Positions 8,332-18,298 of a DNA stretch of 64,000 nucleotides are shown piece after piece. The DNA lies in NCBI RefSeq assembly GCF_946886695.1, contig NZ_CAMPJD010000003.1:1-64000 (forward strand), read 5' to 3'. Below the pieces are notes generated by a model. The model worked only from the letters and a program-made list of their open reading frames with translations. It made no database searches and was not told the origin of the DNA. The stretch comes from an uncultured Pseudoxanthomonas sp. (GTDB lineage Bacteria > Pseudomonadota > Gammaproteobacteria > Xanthomonadales > Xanthomonadaceae). Within the stretch, counting starts at the first letter, position 1, and the number at the start of each line of letters is the position of its first letter. The position numbers and the translations under genes were made by a program.

Positions 8332-9186
8332 ATGCTCATCATCGTCGGCTTCATCATCGTCACCCTGAGCGTGATCGGCGGCTACCTTGGCTCGCACGGC
8401 AAGCTGGGCGCGCTGTGGCAGCCGTTCGAGCTGGTCATCATCGGCGGCGCGGCACTGGGCGCTTTCATGGCCAGCAACCCGACCAAAGTGGTCAAGGGCA
8501 CGATTGCCGCCTCGCTGTCGGTGTTCAAGGGCGCCAAGTACAAGTCGGCCGACTACCTGGATGTGCTGACGCTGATCCACGAGATGCTCAACAAGGCGCG
8601 CCGCGACGGCTTCATGTCGCTGGAAGAGCACATCGAGAATCCGACCAACAGTCCGCTGTTCCAGAAGTACCCCAAGATCCTCGCCGACCACCACCTGCTC
8701 GACTTCCTGACCGAATGCCTGCGCCTGATGGTGGGCAGCAACATCGAACCGCACGAACTGGAGCCGCTGCTCGAGCTGGAGCTGGAGAAGCACCACCACG
8801 AAGCGATGGCACCGGCGCATGCGTTGCAGAAAGTGTCCGACGGCCTGCCCGGTTTCGGCATCGTGGCCGCGGTGCTGGGCATCATCGTGACGATGGGTTC
8901 GATCGGTGGCGACATCGCTGCGGTGGGTGCGCACGTCGCGGCCGCGCTGGTCGGCACGTTCCTCGGCATCCTGCTGGCCTACGGCTTCGTCTCGCCGCTG
9001 GCCGCCGCCATCGAGGCGCAGGTGGAACAGGACAGCCGCATGTACGAGTCGGTGAAGACCGCCCTGCTCGCCTGCCTGCGCGGCTACAACCCGGCCGTTG
9101 CGCTGGAATTCGCCCGCAAGACGCTGCCGTCCGACGTGCGCCCGCCGTTCGTCGCGTTCGAAGCGCACCTCAAGGCCAACAAGTAA
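8332..9186 (+). CDS. motA: Flagellar motor stator protein MotA
   Basis: MotA forms the proton-driven stator ring with MotB in the inner membrane. The 284-residue protein has four membrane segments in the usual 2+2 arrangement (MLIIVGFIIVTLSVIGGYLG and FELVIIGGAALGAFMA at the N-terminus; FGIVAAVLGIIVTMGSIGG and GTFLGILLAYGFVSPLAAAI later), with a long cytoplasmic loop between. The start at 8332 is where the conserved first helix begins. motB follows 9 bp downstream. No other flagellar genes are in the window. Confidence 0.95.
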   Translation: MLIIVGFIIVTLSVIGGYLGSHGKLGALWQPFELVIIGGAALGAFMASNPTKVVKGTIAASLSVFKGAKYKSADYLDVLTLIHEMLNKARRDGFMSLEEHIENPTNSPLFQKYPKILADHHLLDFLTECLRLMVGSNIEPHELEPLLELELEKHHHEAMAPAHALQKVSDGLPGFGIVAAVLGIIVTMGSIGGDIAAVGAHVAAALVGTFLGILLAYGFVSPLAAAIEAQVEQDSRMYESVKTALLACLRGYNPAVALEFARKTLPSDVRPPFVAFEAHLKANK

Positions 9187-9195
9187 GCCACGGCG

Positions 9196-10239
9196 ATGAG
9201 CGAGCAACGCCCCACCATCATCGTCCGCCGGGTCAAGAAGGTCGCCGGCGGCGGCCATCATGGCGGCTCATGGAAAGTCGCCTACGCGGACTTCGTGACC
9301 GCGATGATGGCGTTCTTCCTGGTGATGTGGCTGATGGGCGCCACCACCAACAAGGAGCGCGCGGCGATCTCCGAGTACTTCCGCAACCCGAGTCCGCTGA
9401 GCGGCAAGAGCTTCTCGCCCGCGCCCGGTCCTGCCGGTCCCGGTGGCGCCAGCAATTCGATGATCAAGCTGGGCGGCACGATGGACATACCGCGTGGCGA
9501 CGCCAACGATCCTTTCAGCAAGCCTTCGGCCGATGCGCAGAAAGCGGAGGTCGAGGCAGAGCAGAAGGCACAGGAACAGAAGCGCCTGGAGACGCTGATG
9601 CAGGCGCTGGAGGAAGCCATCGGCAAGAGCCAGGCGCTGGAGCCGTTCAAGGACCAGTTGCTGCTCGACCTGACACCGGAAGGGCTGCGCATCCAGATCG
9701 TCGACCAGCAGAACCGGCCGATGTTCGACCTCGGCGGCACCACGCTGAAGTCTTACACGCAGACGATCCTGGGCGAACTGGCAGGCTTCATCAACCAGGT
9801 TCCCAATCGGGTCAGCATCACCGGCCACACCGACACCACGCAGTACGCGTCAAATCGCGGCTACACCAACTGGGAGCTCAGCGCCGAGCGTGCCAATGCG
9901 GCGCGACGCGCGCTGGTGGCCGGTGGCATGCACGAGGACAAGGTCTCGCGCGTGGTGGGCCTGTCGTCCTCGGTGCTTTTCGACAAGCAGAATCCGCAGA
10001 ACCCGATCAACCGCCGCATCAGCATCGTGGTGATGACGAAGGCGGCGGAAGAGGCGATGCAGGGGGGCAGCGGAATGCTGACACCCGGATCCCCTTTACC
10101 GGATGCCGATACCGCGATGCCGGAAGCCACGGCCAGCATCACCTCTCCACACGTCCCTCCGCCAGCAACGTCCGTCGCTGTCGCGTCCGCACCTTCGACT
10201 CCCGCAGTGCCCGTACGGAGCGCATCCGCGCATCCCTGA
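9196..10239 (+). CDS. motB: Flagellar motor stator protein MotB
   Basis: MotB anchors the stator to peptidoglycan and carries the essential proton-binding aspartate. The 347-residue protein shows the N-terminal IIVRRVKKVAGGG basic segment and a single membrane helix containing the aspartate (YADFVTAMMAFFLVMWLMG). A plug/linker rich in Gln and Glu follows, and then an OmpA-like peptidoglycan-binding domain (VSITGHTDTTQY; NRRISIVVM). The last ~50 residues are a Pro/Ser/Thr/Ala-rich tail. It forms an operon with motA. Confidence 0.95.
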   Translation: MSEQRPTIIVRRVKKVAGGGHHGGSWKVAYADFVTAMMAFFLVMWLMGATTNKERAAISEYFRNPSPLSGKSFSPAPGPAGPGGASNSMIKLGGTMDIPRGDANDPFSKPSADAQKAEVEAEQKAQEQKRLETLMQALEEAIGKSQALEPFKDQLLLDLTPEGLRIQIVDQQNRPMFDLGGTTLKSYTQTILGELAGFINQVPNRVSITGHTDTTQYASNRGYTNWELSAERANAARRALVAGGMHEDKVSRVVGLSSSVLFDKQNPQNPINRRISIVVMTKAAEEAMQGGSGMLTPGSPLPDADTAMPEATASITSPHVPPPATSVAVASAPSTPAVPVRSASAHP

Positions 10240-10315
10240 AGCGCATCGACATCTCTGCCGCTGAAGGTGGCCAAATGGGCATCGCGCGCCTGCTTGCCAA
10301 CAGCGATCGCCGCCC

Positions 10316-10753
10316 TCACCCGTCTCCTTCCCGCCCAATTGCCGGGCCCTTCAGTTCCAGCGTGTTTCCGTCGGGATCGTTGAAATAGAGCGACAGACCA
10401 TCACCTTCCGCGCCGAAGTTGGTGTCCGCCGGCCCAGCGGGCGTGATGCCGAAGCGCGCAAGGTGCTCGACCAGTGCGGCCTCATCGAACGGTTCGATGC
10501 GCAGGCAGAGATGATCGACGTTGCGCCCCTCGTGGCCAGCAGGCGCGCCGCCGCGTGCACCCAGTTTTCCCTCCACACTCACCAGATCGATCATCGATGC
10601 GCCGGCGCGAAGGTGCACCAGCCCCAGATGCTCACGCTGCCGTTCCACGCGGCAGCCCAGGACGTCGCGGTAGAACGCGATGCTGCGCGCGAGGTCGCTC
10701 ACGCGCAGGACGAGATGATCGATTCGCTGGACATCGAAGGGGTGCGGCATCAT
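10316..10753 (-). CDS. VOC family protein (glyoxalase/dioxygenase fold)
   Basis: This 145-residue protein has the paired beta-alpha-beta-beta-beta modules of the vicinal oxygen chelate superfamily: RIDHLVLRVSDLARSIAFYR at the start, VDHLCLRIEPFD in the middle, and GLSLYFNDPDGNTLELKG at the end with the metal-ligand glutamate. It probably binds a divalent metal. The substrate (dioxygenase-type, glyoxalase, or fosfomycin-resistance-like) is not resolved. Two adjacent ATG codons are possible starts; the first is used. It is monocistronic and convergent with motB. Confidence 0.85.
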   Translation of the reverse strand: MMPHPFDVQRIDHLVLRVSDLARSIAFYRDVLGCRVERQREHLGLVHLRAGASMIDLVSVEGKLGARGGAPAGHEGRNVDHLCLRIEPFDEAALVEHLARFGITPAGPADTNFGAEGDGLSLYFNDPDGNTLELKGPAIGREGDG

Positions 10754-10946
10754 CGGATTCCTGATTGGTTGCACTGGCGACGATCCACGCGTCGGGATTT
10801 CGACACGCGGGGCGACATCGTGGCGTTGACGCCGCTGAACGGAGCGCGCACAATCCGCGCCGATCAGCCAGCACCGAGTCGCTTCTTCGAAGTTCTCACC
10901 GCCAGCGGAATGTGCCCTTCGGGCCCCCACCCGCTCCGAGAACTCG

Positions 10947-13514
10947 ATGAAACCTTTGACCCTGGCGATCCTGTCGGCGTTGTCCGCTGGCGCGCACGCG
11001 GCCGAGACCGCGTCTTCCGATACTCCCGCTCCCGCCACCGCACCGCTGGCGACCACGCCGGACTACCTCAAGCCCACCACCCTGGACACGCTGAAAGTCG
11101 TGGGCCAGCGGCTGTTTCCGTATCAGGAAGGCATGGTGCTCAACGAGCGCTACATCCAGGACCAGGTGAAAGGCAACGGCGACATCGGCACGCTGCTGCG
11201 GATCAATCCGAACGTGCAGTTCGATGACTCGGCGGCCATGTCGTCCAACCGCATGGGCGAGATCCGGCCCGCCAACATCAGCATCAACGGTGGACAGTAC
11301 TACCAGAACCTGCTGCAGCTGGATGGTGCCAGTTTCAACAATGACATCGATCCGCAATCCGACAACCCGCACGTCGTCGCCGATATCCCGAGCGCCACAC
11401 AGGGCATTGCGCTGGACACCGAGCTGATCGGACAACTGACCGTATACGACAGCAACGTGCCTGCAGCCTTCGGCGGCTTCAGCGGCGGCGTCGTGGATGC
11501 CGAGAGCCGCAAGGCGCGCGACACGCTCGGCGGCAAGGTCTCGTTCCGCATGTCACGCTCGGCATGGAACGAGATGATCCTTCCGGAAGGCGACGACATT
11601 TCACTGTCCGCGACGCATACGAACCAGCCGGTCTACGACAAGTACCGGCTCTCGGCGATGCTGGAGGGCCGCACGGACGCGGGAGTGGGCTGGATCGCGA
11701 ACATCATCCGCACGCGCTCCGACATCCCGCTGCGCGGCTACTCGGCAGGCAACGTCAGCGTCAGCGACGAGCTGATTAAGGAGCAACGCCGCGAGAACAC
11801 CAGCGCCAGCGTGAGACTGGATTGGGTGGGCGACGGTATCGAACTGTCGGGCAGCTTCACACACGCACCGACGGACGAGCGCTACTTCACACAGAACGCC
11901 AAGGATTCGTACTTCGACCTCAAACAGGGCGGACCGGTGGGCAGCCTGCGGATGGGCCTCGATGTTGGCGCGTGGGATCTGGACCAAGTGCTGAGCTACA
12001 GCGACCTTGAAAGTTCGCGCCGCGTACCGGAAGGCATTGACTATTGGAAGTCCTGGGCGCGCGCTCCCGACTATGACTGGGGCGTCAACAACAGCAGCTT
12101 CGAAGGCAACTGGGGCAACATCGACCAGCGCAACCGGACCGTGGGGTACGCTCTCACCGCGCGTCGTGGCGCGCTCCAGTGGGGCAGCAGCCGCCATGCG
12201 CTGCAGTTCGGCCTGCAGTACCGCGATCGACTGGGCACCTATCACCGCCTCAACGACCACCACAGTTTCCTGAGTCCCGGCCGGACGACCTCCTGTACCG
12301 ACGCAAACGGCGTCGTCGACACCGAGGCCTGTTCGCTGTCGCCGGTCTACACTAGCATCAGCGGCACCGATCCGGGTCGCGTCGTTGCCGGGCAAGGCCA
12401 GCTCTTCCGCACGCGCAACATCTACAGCGCGGGCTACTTCGAGGTGAAGCTCAAGGAGTGGGGCGTGTTCGCCGAGGACGACATCCGGCTGGGCCGCTGG
12501 AGCTTCCGACCCGGCATCCGCCTGGATGGCGACGACATGATGGACCAGACCACGGTGGCGCCGCGCTTTGCGATGTCGTGGGACGTACTGGGCAATCAGG
12601 ACACGCTGTTGACGGCCGGCGCCAACCGCTACTACGGCCGGACCTTCTTCGCCTACAAACTGCGCGAAGGACGCGACAACCTGCAGACCACCTACACGCG
12701 CATCGTGCCCACCCTGCTGTGGTCGTCCGGCCGGCAGTACACCGCCAACAATCGTTTCGAGACGCTGGATATCCCCTACAGCGACGAGCTGAACCTGGGC
12801 GTCAACCAGCGTTGGGCAGGCCTGGACATCAACCTGAAGCACGTCCGCCGCGAAGGACGCGACGAGGTCCTTCGTCGGCGCGTGCCCAGCAACGACGGGA
12901 GTGGCTACTACTCGGCCAACGTCTATGAGTACGTCAATGCGGGCCGCAGCCGCAGCGATACGAGCACCCTGAGCATCGGACTGCAACGGCCCTTGGCGTG
13001 GCTCGGTACCGACACGCACCTCCAGTTCGCTTTCGACCATACCGAAGTGAAACGCAACTACGTGGATTACGAGAGCAGCTACACAGACAGCGCTTACAAC
13101 CGTCTCGTCCGCTACGAGGGCGGCATCATCCATGCCTACGATCTGCCACAGGCAAGCTACAACCGCCCGTGGACGGCGCACCTTTCCACCCAGACCCGCA
13201 TGCCGGCGCTCGGCCTGCTGTGGAGCAACTTCCTGCGCTACCGGGCCGGCTTTACCGGCTTCAATGTCACCGGCACCGAGGACTACCAGGGCGAGACGAT
13301 CGACGTGATCGAGAGCTACGAGGCGCCGCGGACGTTCACCTGGGATACCACGCTGGAATACAGCCTTGCGCTGCCACGGCAACAGGAAGCTTATGCCCGC
13401 GTGGAGGCGCAGAACGTACTGAATCGACGCAATCCGCTGAACGGATCGATCAGTTCTGTCAGCTACTACGAGCCCGGCCGCAGCTACTGGCTGGAGCTGG
13501 GCTACCGCTTCTGA
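10947..13514 (+). CDS. TonB-dependent outer-membrane receptor
   Basis: This 855-residue protein has a signal peptide (MKPLTLAILSALSAGAHAAE), a plug domain (LDTLKVVGQRLFPYQEGMV; SINGGQYYQNLLQLDGASFN), a long series of amphipathic beta strands, and a C-terminal strand ending in an aromatic residue (YWLELGYRF), as outer-membrane barrels do. It imports a ligand with energy from TonB. The ligand is unknown. It is followed closely by a small membrane protein and a di-haem cytochrome c peroxidase, which suggests a three-gene unit and a link to metal or redox chemistry. There is no STN domain, so no sigma-factor signalling. Confidence 0.92.
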   Translation: MKPLTLAILSALSAGAHAAETASSDTPAPATAPLATTPDYLKPTTLDTLKVVGQRLFPYQEGMVLNERYIQDQVKGNGDIGTLLRINPNVQFDDSAAMSSNRMGEIRPANISINGGQYYQNLLQLDGASFNNDIDPQSDNPHVVADIPSATQGIALDTELIGQLTVYDSNVPAAFGGFSGGVVDAESRKARDTLGGKVSFRMSRSAWNEMILPEGDDISLSATHTNQPVYDKYRLSAMLEGRTDAGVGWIANIIRTRSDIPLRGYSAGNVSVSDELIKEQRRENTSASVRLDWVGDGIELSGSFTHAPTDERYFTQNAKDSYFDLKQGGPVGSLRMGLDVGAWDLDQVLSYSDLESSRRVPEGIDYWKSWARAPDYDWGVNNSSFEGNWGNIDQRNRTVGYALTARRGALQWGSSRHALQFGLQYRDRLGTYHRLNDHHSFLSPGRTTSCTDANGVVDTEACSLSPVYTSISGTDPGRVVAGQGQLFRTRNIYSAGYFEVKLKEWGVFAEDDIRLGRWSFRPGIRLDGDDMMDQTTVAPRFAMSWDVLGNQDTLLTAGANRYYGRTFFAYKLREGRDNLQTTYTRIVPTLLWSSGRQYTANNRFETLDIPYSDELNLGVNQRWAGLDINLKHVRREGRDEVLRRRVPSNDGSGYYSANVYEYVNAGRSRSDTSTLSIGLQRPLAWLGTDTHLQFAFDHTEVKRNYVDYESSYTDSAYNRLVRYEGGIIHAYDLPQASYNRPWTAHLSTQTRMPALGLLWSNFLRYRAGFTGFNVTGTEDYQGETIDVIESYEAPRTFTWDTTLEYSLALPRQQEAYARVEAQNVLNRRNPLNGSISSVSYYEPGRSYWLELGYRF

Positions 13515-13535
13515 CACCACGACATGGAGTACACG

Positions 13536-13811
13536 ATGCCGACCCGGTCCTTCCTGCCGCATTGGCTGCTGTGGTGCCTGCCGGCCATGCTGTCCGCGCA
13601 GATCGTAGTGATGCTGCTCTCGTCCGGGCCGGACAGTGCCCGGCGCGGCGGTGAATTCACCCTGCTGATGGCGGGAGGCGCCGGGGCGGCGACCTGCGCC
13701 TGCCTGTGGGCGCTATGGCAGTTGCGCGAATGGCCGATCGCACTGCGCGGCTTCATCGCCCTTCTCCACGTGCCACTGCTGGCTGGCGCACTATTGATGG
13801 CAGGTGCCTGA
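13536..13811 (+). CDS. Small hydrophobic membrane protein
   Basis: This 91-residue protein is not recognised. It has three probable membrane helices (LLWCLPAMLSAQIVVMLLSS; FTLLMAGGAGAATCACLWAL; FIALLHVPLLAGALLMAGA). An upstream in-frame ATG at 13524 is possible, but GGAG sits 6 nt before the ATG at 13536, so the latter was chosen. It lies 21 bp after the receptor gene and 3 bp before the peroxidase gene, clearly within one operon, and may be a membrane partner for either. Confidence 0.65.
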   Translation: MPTRSFLPHWLLWCLPAMLSAQIVVMLLSSGPDSARRGGEFTLLMAGGAGAATCACLWALWQLREWPIALRGFIALLHVPLLAGALLMAGA

Positions 13812-13814
13812 GCC

Positions 13815-14984
13815 ATGCCATTCGTATCGTCAAGGGCGCTGCTGCTGGTGCTGCTCCTGTCGCCCACGACCGCGCTGATCGCCACGACTGCGGCGCAGTC
13901 AAGACAGGAAGACACCACCGCGTCGCCCACGCTCGCCGAATGCCGCCAGCGCATCGCCATCGGCGCACCCCGTATCGACGCAGACTGTCTACGCCGGGTC
14001 TACGCACTGCCGATCAATGAATGGCCCACGCCCACGGTCGACGCAGGCGCCAGCTGGCAGGAACTCGCGCCACTGCCCGACGTGCCGCCGACGCCTGCGG
14101 ACAACCCGCAGACGCCGGACAAGATCGCGCTGGGCAAGCGGCTGTTCGAAGACCCGCGCCTCTCGCGCAGCGGACAGATCGCATGCGCGAGCTGCCACGA
14201 CCGGCAACTGGGCTGGGGCGATGGACGCAGCGTATCGTTCGGGCACGATCGGCAGGCGGGCAAACGCAACGCCATGAACGTGTCGATGGCGGGGTTCTCG
14301 TCCCCGTTGTTCTGGGACGGGCGCGCGGCAACGCTGGAGGCGCAGGCACTGCACCCGATCCAGGACTCCGCGGAGATGGCCTTCGCGTCGTCAGCGTTGG
14401 AGACGCGCCTCAACGACGAAACCGACTACCCCGCCACGTTCGCGCGTGTGTTCGGCGAAAGGAAGATAACCATGGCGCGCGTCGCGCAGGCGCTGGCGAG
14501 CTACCAGCGCAGCCTGGTGCCCCGCTTCAACCGCTTCGACCGCTTCCTGGAAGGTCGGCGTGATGTGCTGACGGACCAGCAGGTGTGGGGACTGCATCTG
14601 TTCCGCACCCAGGCACGCTGCATGAACTGCCACAGTGGCCCTGCACTGACGGACAACCGCTTCCACAATCTCGGACTGCACTTCCGTGGTCGTCCGAAAG
14701 AGGATCTGGGGCGCTACCGGGTGACCGGTGATCCCGCCGACAGCGGCAAGTTCCGCACGCCGACATTGCGCGGCGTGGGAAAGACCGGGCCCTACATGCA
14801 CAGCGGCGCCTTCATGGAACTGCGCGGCGTGGTGAACATGTACAACGTCGGCATGCCACGGCCCGCGCGGAAGCCGGACCAGCAGGACGACCCGTTGTTC
14901 CCGCAGACCGATCCGCTGCTCAAGCCCCTGGACCTGCACAAGACGGAACTGGAAGCGATCACCGAGTTCCTGCGGGCGCTTTGA
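13815..14984 (+). CDS. Di-haem cytochrome c peroxidase family protein (MauG/CcpA-like)
   Basis: This 389-residue protein has an N-terminal signal segment (ALLLVLLLSPTTALIATTA). It has two c-type haem sites, CASCH near residue 119 and CMNCH near residue 270, with the family's conserved stretches LGKRLFEDPRLSRSGQIACA, ALHPIQDSAEMA and KFRTPTLRGVGKTGPYMHSG. It is expected to work in the periplasm as a peroxidase or as a MauG-like protein-modifying oxidase; the sequence does not decide which. It is the third gene after a TonB receptor and a small membrane protein. The 3' end is 6 bp from the convergent mscS-like gene. Confidence 0.92.
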   Translation: MPFVSSRALLLVLLLSPTTALIATTAAQSRQEDTTASPTLAECRQRIAIGAPRIDADCLRRVYALPINEWPTPTVDAGASWQELAPLPDVPPTPADNPQTPDKIALGKRLFEDPRLSRSGQIACASCHDRQLGWGDGRSVSFGHDRQAGKRNAMNVSMAGFSSPLFWDGRAATLEAQALHPIQDSAEMAFASSALETRLNDETDYPATFARVFGERKITMARVAQALASYQRSLVPRFNRFDRFLEGRRDVLTDQQVWGLHLFRTQARCMNCHSGPALTDNRFHNLGLHFRGRPKEDLGRYRVTGDPADSGKFRTPTLRGVGKTGPYMHSGAFMELRGVVNMYNVGMPRPARKPDQQDDPLFPQTDPLLKPLDLHKTELEAITEFLRAL

Positions 14985-14990
14985 CCGCGC

Positions 14991-17465
14991 TCAGCCGGCG
15001 TCGTGGCCACCCGGCTCCGGTGCGCGCGGGGGGCGCAGCGACTGCAGCACATCGTCCGCCACCGTACGCAGGTGCAGGTCCTGCTGCGGGAAGGGAATCT
15101 CGATGCCTGCCGCATCCAGCGCCGCATGCAACCGGGTCATCAACTCGCTGCGGAGGGTCGACCAGTTGTCGAAGTCGTGCGTCCATGCCCGGATCGCGAA
15201 GTCCAGCGAACTGGCACCGAACCCGGTGAACAGCACGGCGGGTGCGGGATCGTCCGCGATGCCCTGCGTCGCGCGCGTGGTTTCCTGCAACAGCTGCATC
15301 ACCCGCGTGACATCCGTTCCATAGGCGACGCCCAGGTCGATGTCGATCCGGCGGGTGGGGTCGTTCAATGTCCAGTTGGTCAGCTTGTCGGACAGCAGCA
15401 TGCCGTTGGGCACCACCACGTCGGCGCCATCGAAGGTGCGTACCGTGGTCGCGCGCATGCCGATGTTGCGCACGCGGCCCGCCGTGCCGCTGATGTCCAC
15501 CACGTCGCCCGGCTGTACCGGGCGCTCGAACATGAGGATCAGGCCGGAGACGAAATTCTTCACCACGTCCTGCAGGCCCAGGCCGATGCCCACGCCGAGC
15601 GCGCCGAACAGGAACGCCAGCTGGCCCATCTTGAAACCGGCCGCCGAGAGCGCCGCCAGCAGGCCGAGCAGCAGCAACGCGTAGTAGCTCAGCGAAGCCA
15701 CGCTGTTGTCCACGCCGCGCGGCAACGACATGCGCGGCAGCACTTCTTCCCGCAGCAGGGCGCGCAGCGTCCTCGCGGTCCAGACCGCCAGCACCACGCC
15801 GATGCAGAACACCAGTATGTGGCCGAGGCTGATCGACAGCTCGCCGTATTCGAACCGATGCGTCACCACGGCCTTCGTCGCGTCGTACACCGGCCGGAAG
15901 AGGCGGAAGCGGTTCATCGTGTAGACGACCCAGCCGATCACCGCCGCCACCCACGCCCACCGTGCCAGCGATTCCAGCACGTTGCCGCCATGCCGGCGCA
16001 TCAGCCACAGCCGCCTGACCTCGCGGCGCGCACCCAGCCGGCGCAGCAACGTCTCGAACACCGTGATCGCCGCGTACAGAACCAGGGCGAAGTAGCCGCT
16101 CTCGATGATTCCCGAGGCCAGCATTTCCGCCAGCGACACATTGCCCAGGACGTTGGCGCCGATCGACACCACCAGCACCCCCACGCCTATCCAAGCCAGC
16201 GCATGCACCAGCCGGCCGGCGCGGCCGGCCACCCCGGCGAACCGCTGCCCGCGGGAGCGCCACAGCAGCCACGCCGTCGCTGCCAGCGCCAATGCCGCCA
16301 GCACCAGGTAGTACATGCGGTAGAGATAATCGCTGGCCATCAGCAACACGGACAGCCGCTGCAACAGATAGAAGCCGGTGGCCAGGTATGGCCACGGGCC
16401 GAGCAGGCGCCGTCCCTGCTGCGGCATCAGGCGCAGCACCGGCACCAGGGCGACAAGCATGGCGATCTGGTGCAGAAACAGCGGCGCGTTCGGCTCCAGC
16501 AGCAACGTACCGATCATCGAAAGCAGCAGCCAGGTGGAGAACGGCCGCCGGATCACGCGCGACTCGGCATCGGTCGCCAGGACCGATGTGGGGTCCAGAC
16601 CATCGCGCCGGTGACGCCACGCCACCCACAGCAGTACGACCAGCAACAGCACCTGCAGGATGTGCAGCAGCCGCTGGTTGCCCACGTCCGCCGCCGCGTA
16701 CTGGGCAACGAAGCTGTTTTCCGACTGGATGTCGCGGCTCAGCTTGTCCGTCACATCCTGGCGCAGCGTCGTCGAGCCCTGCACGCGCCAGAGCGGCGGT
16801 GCATCCAGACGCAACAGCCGACGGTCCGCGTACGCGATGGCTTCTTCGACCGACCGCTGGCCGGACTGGATGCGCGCGGCAAGCAGATTGGCGCGACGAC
16901 CGAGTCCGATCTGTTCGGCGAGCGGCGATGAAAGCGACTGTTCGGCCTGCTGCAGGCGGTCGGCGACCGCGTCGACGCGCAGGCGCAGGGCCTCCGGCGT
17001 GCTCCCGGGGGCCATCGCCTCGCGCGTGAGGTCCCAGTCCGCGCGGCGCAGGGCGAGGTCCGCGGCATCCTGCGCGTAAGGCCCGACCAGCGCCTGCATG
17101 TCGGCGCGCCAGCGCGCGTATTGCCGCGCATCGAATTTCCAGTGGCGCTCCATGCTTTCCAGCCGCACCACCGGCAGGGTGCGCAGCTCGCCATAACGGA
17201 ACAGGCGGGTCTTCTGGTCCACGGACTGCTCGATCGTCGCCAGCCGCGGCACCAGCCGGCCCAGCGGATCCACGTTGGCTGCGCGCAGCGTCACTTCTTC
17301 TGCGTAACGTTCGTCCGCATCGGCGCGCCCCGGAATGTCGGCCAGTGCAATGGCCTCCGGTGCCTTGGGCTTGGCGGGTGTCAGCAGCGTGGTTGCGTCC
17401 TGCGCAAGGACGAGTGCCGGCAGCAGGCAAAACAAGCAGGCCAGCAACAGGCGCATCACGGGCAT
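14991..17465 (-). CDS. Large MscS-family mechanosensitive channel
   Basis: This 824-residue inner-membrane protein has a signal peptide (MPVMRLLLACLFCLLPALVLAQ) and a large periplasmic N-terminal domain of about 200 residues with coiled-coil character. Many membrane helices follow, then the C-terminal MscS core: pore helix GALGVGIGLGLQDVVKNFVS, then the beta domain FERPVQPGDVVDISGTAGRV and VVVPNGMLLSDKLTNWT. The size resembles the large MscK/YbiO/YjeP class rather than small MscS. These channels open on hypo-osmotic shock. The start at 17465 was chosen because GGAG lies 5 nt upstream. Confidence 0.9.
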   Translation of the reverse strand: MPVMRLLLACLFCLLPALVLAQDATTLLTPAKPKAPEAIALADIPGRADADERYAEEVTLRAANVDPLGRLVPRLATIEQSVDQKTRLFRYGELRTLPVVRLESMERHWKFDARQYARWRADMQALVGPYAQDAADLALRRADWDLTREAMAPGSTPEALRLRVDAVADRLQQAEQSLSSPLAEQIGLGRRANLLAARIQSGQRSVEEAIAYADRRLLRLDAPPLWRVQGSTTLRQDVTDKLSRDIQSENSFVAQYAAADVGNQRLLHILQVLLLVVLLWVAWRHRRDGLDPTSVLATDAESRVIRRPFSTWLLLSMIGTLLLEPNAPLFLHQIAMLVALVPVLRLMPQQGRRLLGPWPYLATGFYLLQRLSVLLMASDYLYRMYYLVLAALALAATAWLLWRSRGQRFAGVAGRAGRLVHALAWIGVGVLVVSIGANVLGNVSLAEMLASGIIESGYFALVLYAAITVFETLLRRLGARREVRRLWLMRRHGGNVLESLARWAWVAAVIGWVVYTMNRFRLFRPVYDATKAVVTHRFEYGELSISLGHILVFCIGVVLAVWTARTLRALLREEVLPRMSLPRGVDNSVASLSYYALLLLGLLAALSAAGFKMGQLAFLFGALGVGIGLGLQDVVKNFVSGLILMFERPVQPGDVVDISGTAGRVRNIGMRATTVRTFDGADVVVPNGMLLSDKLTNWTLNDPTRRIDIDLGVAYGTDVTRVMQLLQETTRATQGIADDPAPAVLFTGFGASSLDFAIRAWTHDFDNWSTLRSELMTRLHAALDAAGIEIPFPQQDLHLRTVADDVLQSLRPPRAPEPGGHDAG

Positions 17466-17569
17466 GATCGCTCCAGGCAACATGGCATTCGCTTCAAGGG
17501 GAACCGGTCCGACAGCCGGCAACGACGCAGTCTAACCCGGGCACCGCCGGGACCATGGTCAACGATGGC

Positions 17570-18124
17570 TCAGAACGCGTCACTGCCCGGGCGGATCTCG
17601 ACCCCCATCACCGCGGCCAGTTGCTGCATGCCTTCGTCGTCGCGGCGCAGTGCCATCCAGCCCGCATACGCATCCCCGCCGGTGTTCCAGTTCCACAAGG
17701 TGTAGCCGTGCTCGCGCAGGCGGTCGTGGGCGGTGGCCATCAGCGCGGGCACGTCGGTATCGTCCAGGAAGTCCTCATCGCTGGTGTCGCCGCCCCAGTC
17801 GATCTCGATGGCGTAACGCGCGGCAAGCTGGTTGACGCAGTCGATGAAGGACTCCGCATCCTTCCAGTCCACGTAGAAACCGGAGGTCCAGTCTATGGCG
17901 TCCTTCAGTGTCCACAACACCTGGTCGGGTTCGACGCCGTCGTCGCCACCCGCTTCGCGGTAGGCCGCGAACTGCCGCAATGCGGTTTCCTCATCGCCGG
18001 GGTTGATAAGGACCAGCAGGTTCCACACCAATGCTTCGGTGTCGTCCAGATCCATGTCGTCCTCGTCATCGAAGGCATGGCTGAAGTTGTCGTCGGGGTC
18101 GAATTCGTGGTCGGGCGATGACAT
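17570..18124 (-). CDS. DUF6630 family protein
   Basis: This 184-residue acidic cytoplasmic protein fits the DUF6630 family: an N-terminus very rich in Asp/Glu, then LVWNLLVLINPGDEETALRQ, LKDAIDWTSGFYVDWKDAES, and a C-terminal DRLREHGYTLWNWNTGGDAY. The function is unknown. The start is uncertain: no good ribosome binding site precedes 18124, and the frame remains open upstream. The upstream residues do not look conserved. Single gene, divergent from the fasciclin lipoprotein. Confidence 0.75.
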   Translation of the reverse strand: MSSPDHEFDPDDNFSHAFDDEDDMDLDDTEALVWNLLVLINPGDEETALRQFAAYREAGGDDGVEPDQVLWTLKDAIDWTSGFYVDWKDAESFIDCVNQLAARYAIEIDWGGDTSDEDFLDDTDVPALMATAHDRLREHGYTLWNWNTGGDAYAGWMALRRDDEGMQQLAAVMGVEIRPGSDAF

Positions 18125-18298
18125 CGGCGTCGCATGGGGGAGGCGGGTGCACAGCATGCCGCGCCGGCCGCGTCCGGGGAAGCCATGCCGCAGCTTGCAG
18201 GACATTAAGACCGCGTGATGCATCCAGTGGGGTGAGCGCGTCGTAAGGAACTGCGTGTCCGCAACGCAGGACACCTCTTCCCACTCCTGGAGCACACC

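Noticed and set aside
15003..16931. 642-residue plus-strand open frame
   Set aside because: Antisense to the MscS-type channel gene, which has clear membrane helices and the MscS core.
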